In this document: positions 6,666-7,198 of the stretch, in pieces
Layout: the number at the start of each line of letters is the position of its first letter
Numbering within the stretch: position 1 is the first letter of the stretch
From: JAYPAN01 sp049597955
GTDB lineage: Bacteria > Pseudomonadota > Alphaproteobacteria > RS24
Reading direction: 5' to 3'
Length of the DNA stretch: 7,198 bases
Assembly (NCBI GenBank): GCA_049597955.1
Contig: JBMYND010000015.1
Location: forward strand, 1-7,198
Program-made: the position numbers and the translations under genes
Notes under the pieces: model-generated
Told to the model about the DNA's origin: nothing
Seen by the model: the letters and a program-made list of their open reading frames with translations, nothing else
Databases searched by the model: none

Positions 6666-6672
6666 TCTCCCT
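6666..6672 (-). promoter_or_regulatory. Ribosome binding site of the SDR gene
   Basis: AGGGAGA, 5 bases before the ATG at 6660, identical to the site before the GST gene. Its upstream end overlaps the inner stem of a small dyad CTGCC-CCATTA-GGCAG (6671-6686, plus-strand notation), so a weak hairpin could partly cover it. Confidence 0.75.
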
Positions 6673-6697
6673 GCCCCATTAGGCAGAGAAAACGCAT

Positions 6698-7198
6698 TTA
6701 TTGCAAGGCTTCGGGGCCGAAATCATAATCGAAAAGCTCAACCGCCACTTGAATGCTTGTGCGATTCAACAAAGTGACCGAACCCGATTTCAGGTTTTTC
6801 ATTTCCGATTTGAGCAACACCGGCACACCGTCAACTTTTTCAAAATCAATATTGGTCAGACGCTTTAAGGCCGCACCTTTGCGGTCGTAAAAAGTGATTT
6901 CGCGAATGGTATTGTCAGATTTGGCGATTTTATAATCGAGCTTTGAATACAGGTCTTTCTTGCTTTTAGGCGTGCTGGTAATGGCATAAAAATCTCCATC
7001 TTGGCTGACCAGCTTATGCATATCTTGCTCGGCATCGCGTCCCATCAAATCGCTATAGGAAAAGTCAGAACCGAAAAAGCTTTCATGCTGTTGATTGCCT
7101 TTCAATTCACGCACACCGCCAAGCGAAGGCAGATAAACCCAACTTTGACGCTCATCAGAAGCGATATCCAATTCTGTCGAAAAGCCGACACCGCGCAC
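6698..7198 (-). CDS. Outer membrane lipoprotein-sorting-type (LolA-like) protein, 3' part
   Basis: The last 166 residues of a gene whose start lies beyond the right edge. The first codon in view, GTG at 7198, is read as an internal valine, since the protein begins mid-domain. The segment resembles the LolA-like family often annotated as outer membrane lipoprotein-sorting protein: SWVYLPSLGGVRELKG (19-34), the hallmark FFGSDFSYSDLMG (41-53), and later alternating strands such as KLDYKI and ITFYDRKG ending in FDYDFGPEALQ. Full-length members are periplasmic with an N-terminal signal peptide, which would be outside the window, and often sit beside an RND/MMPL-type exporter. A role in carrying lipids or lipoproteins is inferred from the family. 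It is followed after 37 bases by the SDR gene on the same strand. Confidence 0.82.
   Translation of the reverse strand: MRGVGFSTELDIASDERQSWVYLPSLGGVRELKGNQQHESFFGSDFSYSDLMGRDAEQDMHKLVSQDGDFYAITSTPKSKKDLYSKLDYKIAKSDNTIREITFYDRKGAALKRLTNIDFEKVDGVPVLLKSEMKNLKSGSVTLLNRTSIQVAVELFDYDFGPEALQ

Noticed and set aside
1..7198. Mobile elements, CRISPR arrays, tRNA or rRNA genes
   Set aside because: No transposase, integrase, terminal inverted repeats, spaced direct repeats or cloverleaf-like stretches were noticed; coding sequence fills nearly the whole window.

Overview
The window looks like a chromosomal stretch of an ordinary Gram-negative bacterium, most likely a proteobacterium and probably an alphaproteobacterium with a GC content near one half (judged by eye). 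The clues are a fatty-acid-transport-type acyl-CoA synthetase, a glutathione S-transferase (GST), an unusually long GST-like protein, and an outer-membrane lipoprotein-sorting-type protein. I cannot name a genus. Genes are packed tightly, the reading frames are intact, and I see no tRNA, rRNA, insertion sequence, CRISPR array, phage gene or large repeat.

Layout. From 4871 down to 8, five genes read leftward in close order: a DadA-like FAD amino-acid oxidoreductase (3594-4871), a small four-helix membrane protein of unknown function (3137-3568), an AlkB-type 2-oxoglutarate/Fe(II) DNA/RNA repair dioxygenase (2538-3137), a GST (1854-2471), and a long/very-long-chain acyl-CoA synthetase of the FATP type (8-1834). 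The gaps are 25, minus 1 (a TAATG stop/start overlap), 66 and 19 bases, so at least parts of this set are probably co-transcribed. The 66-base gap holds a perfect TTGACA box and may carry a second promoter for the last two genes.

From 4904 to 5929 a rightward gene encodes a GST-fold protein with a roughly 100-residue C-terminal extension. It starts only 32 bases from the DadA-like start, so the two are divergent with almost no room between them. Its stop codon overlaps the stop of the next, leftward gene, an SDR oxidoreductase (5926-6660). Upstream of the SDR is the 3' part of a LolA-like gene (6698-7198), which runs off the right edge.

How they may work together. The acyl-CoA synthetase, the SDR and the two GST-fold proteins fit a lipid or xenobiotic catabolism and detoxification setting, and AlkB repairs alkylated bases that reactive compounds produce. 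That is inference from neighbourhood and families; nothing in the sequence proves a shared pathway. I found no convincing new multi-gene system. The best leads are the coupled membrane-protein/AlkB pair, the unusual N-terminus and the C-terminal extension of the long GST-like protein, and the very short divergent control region.
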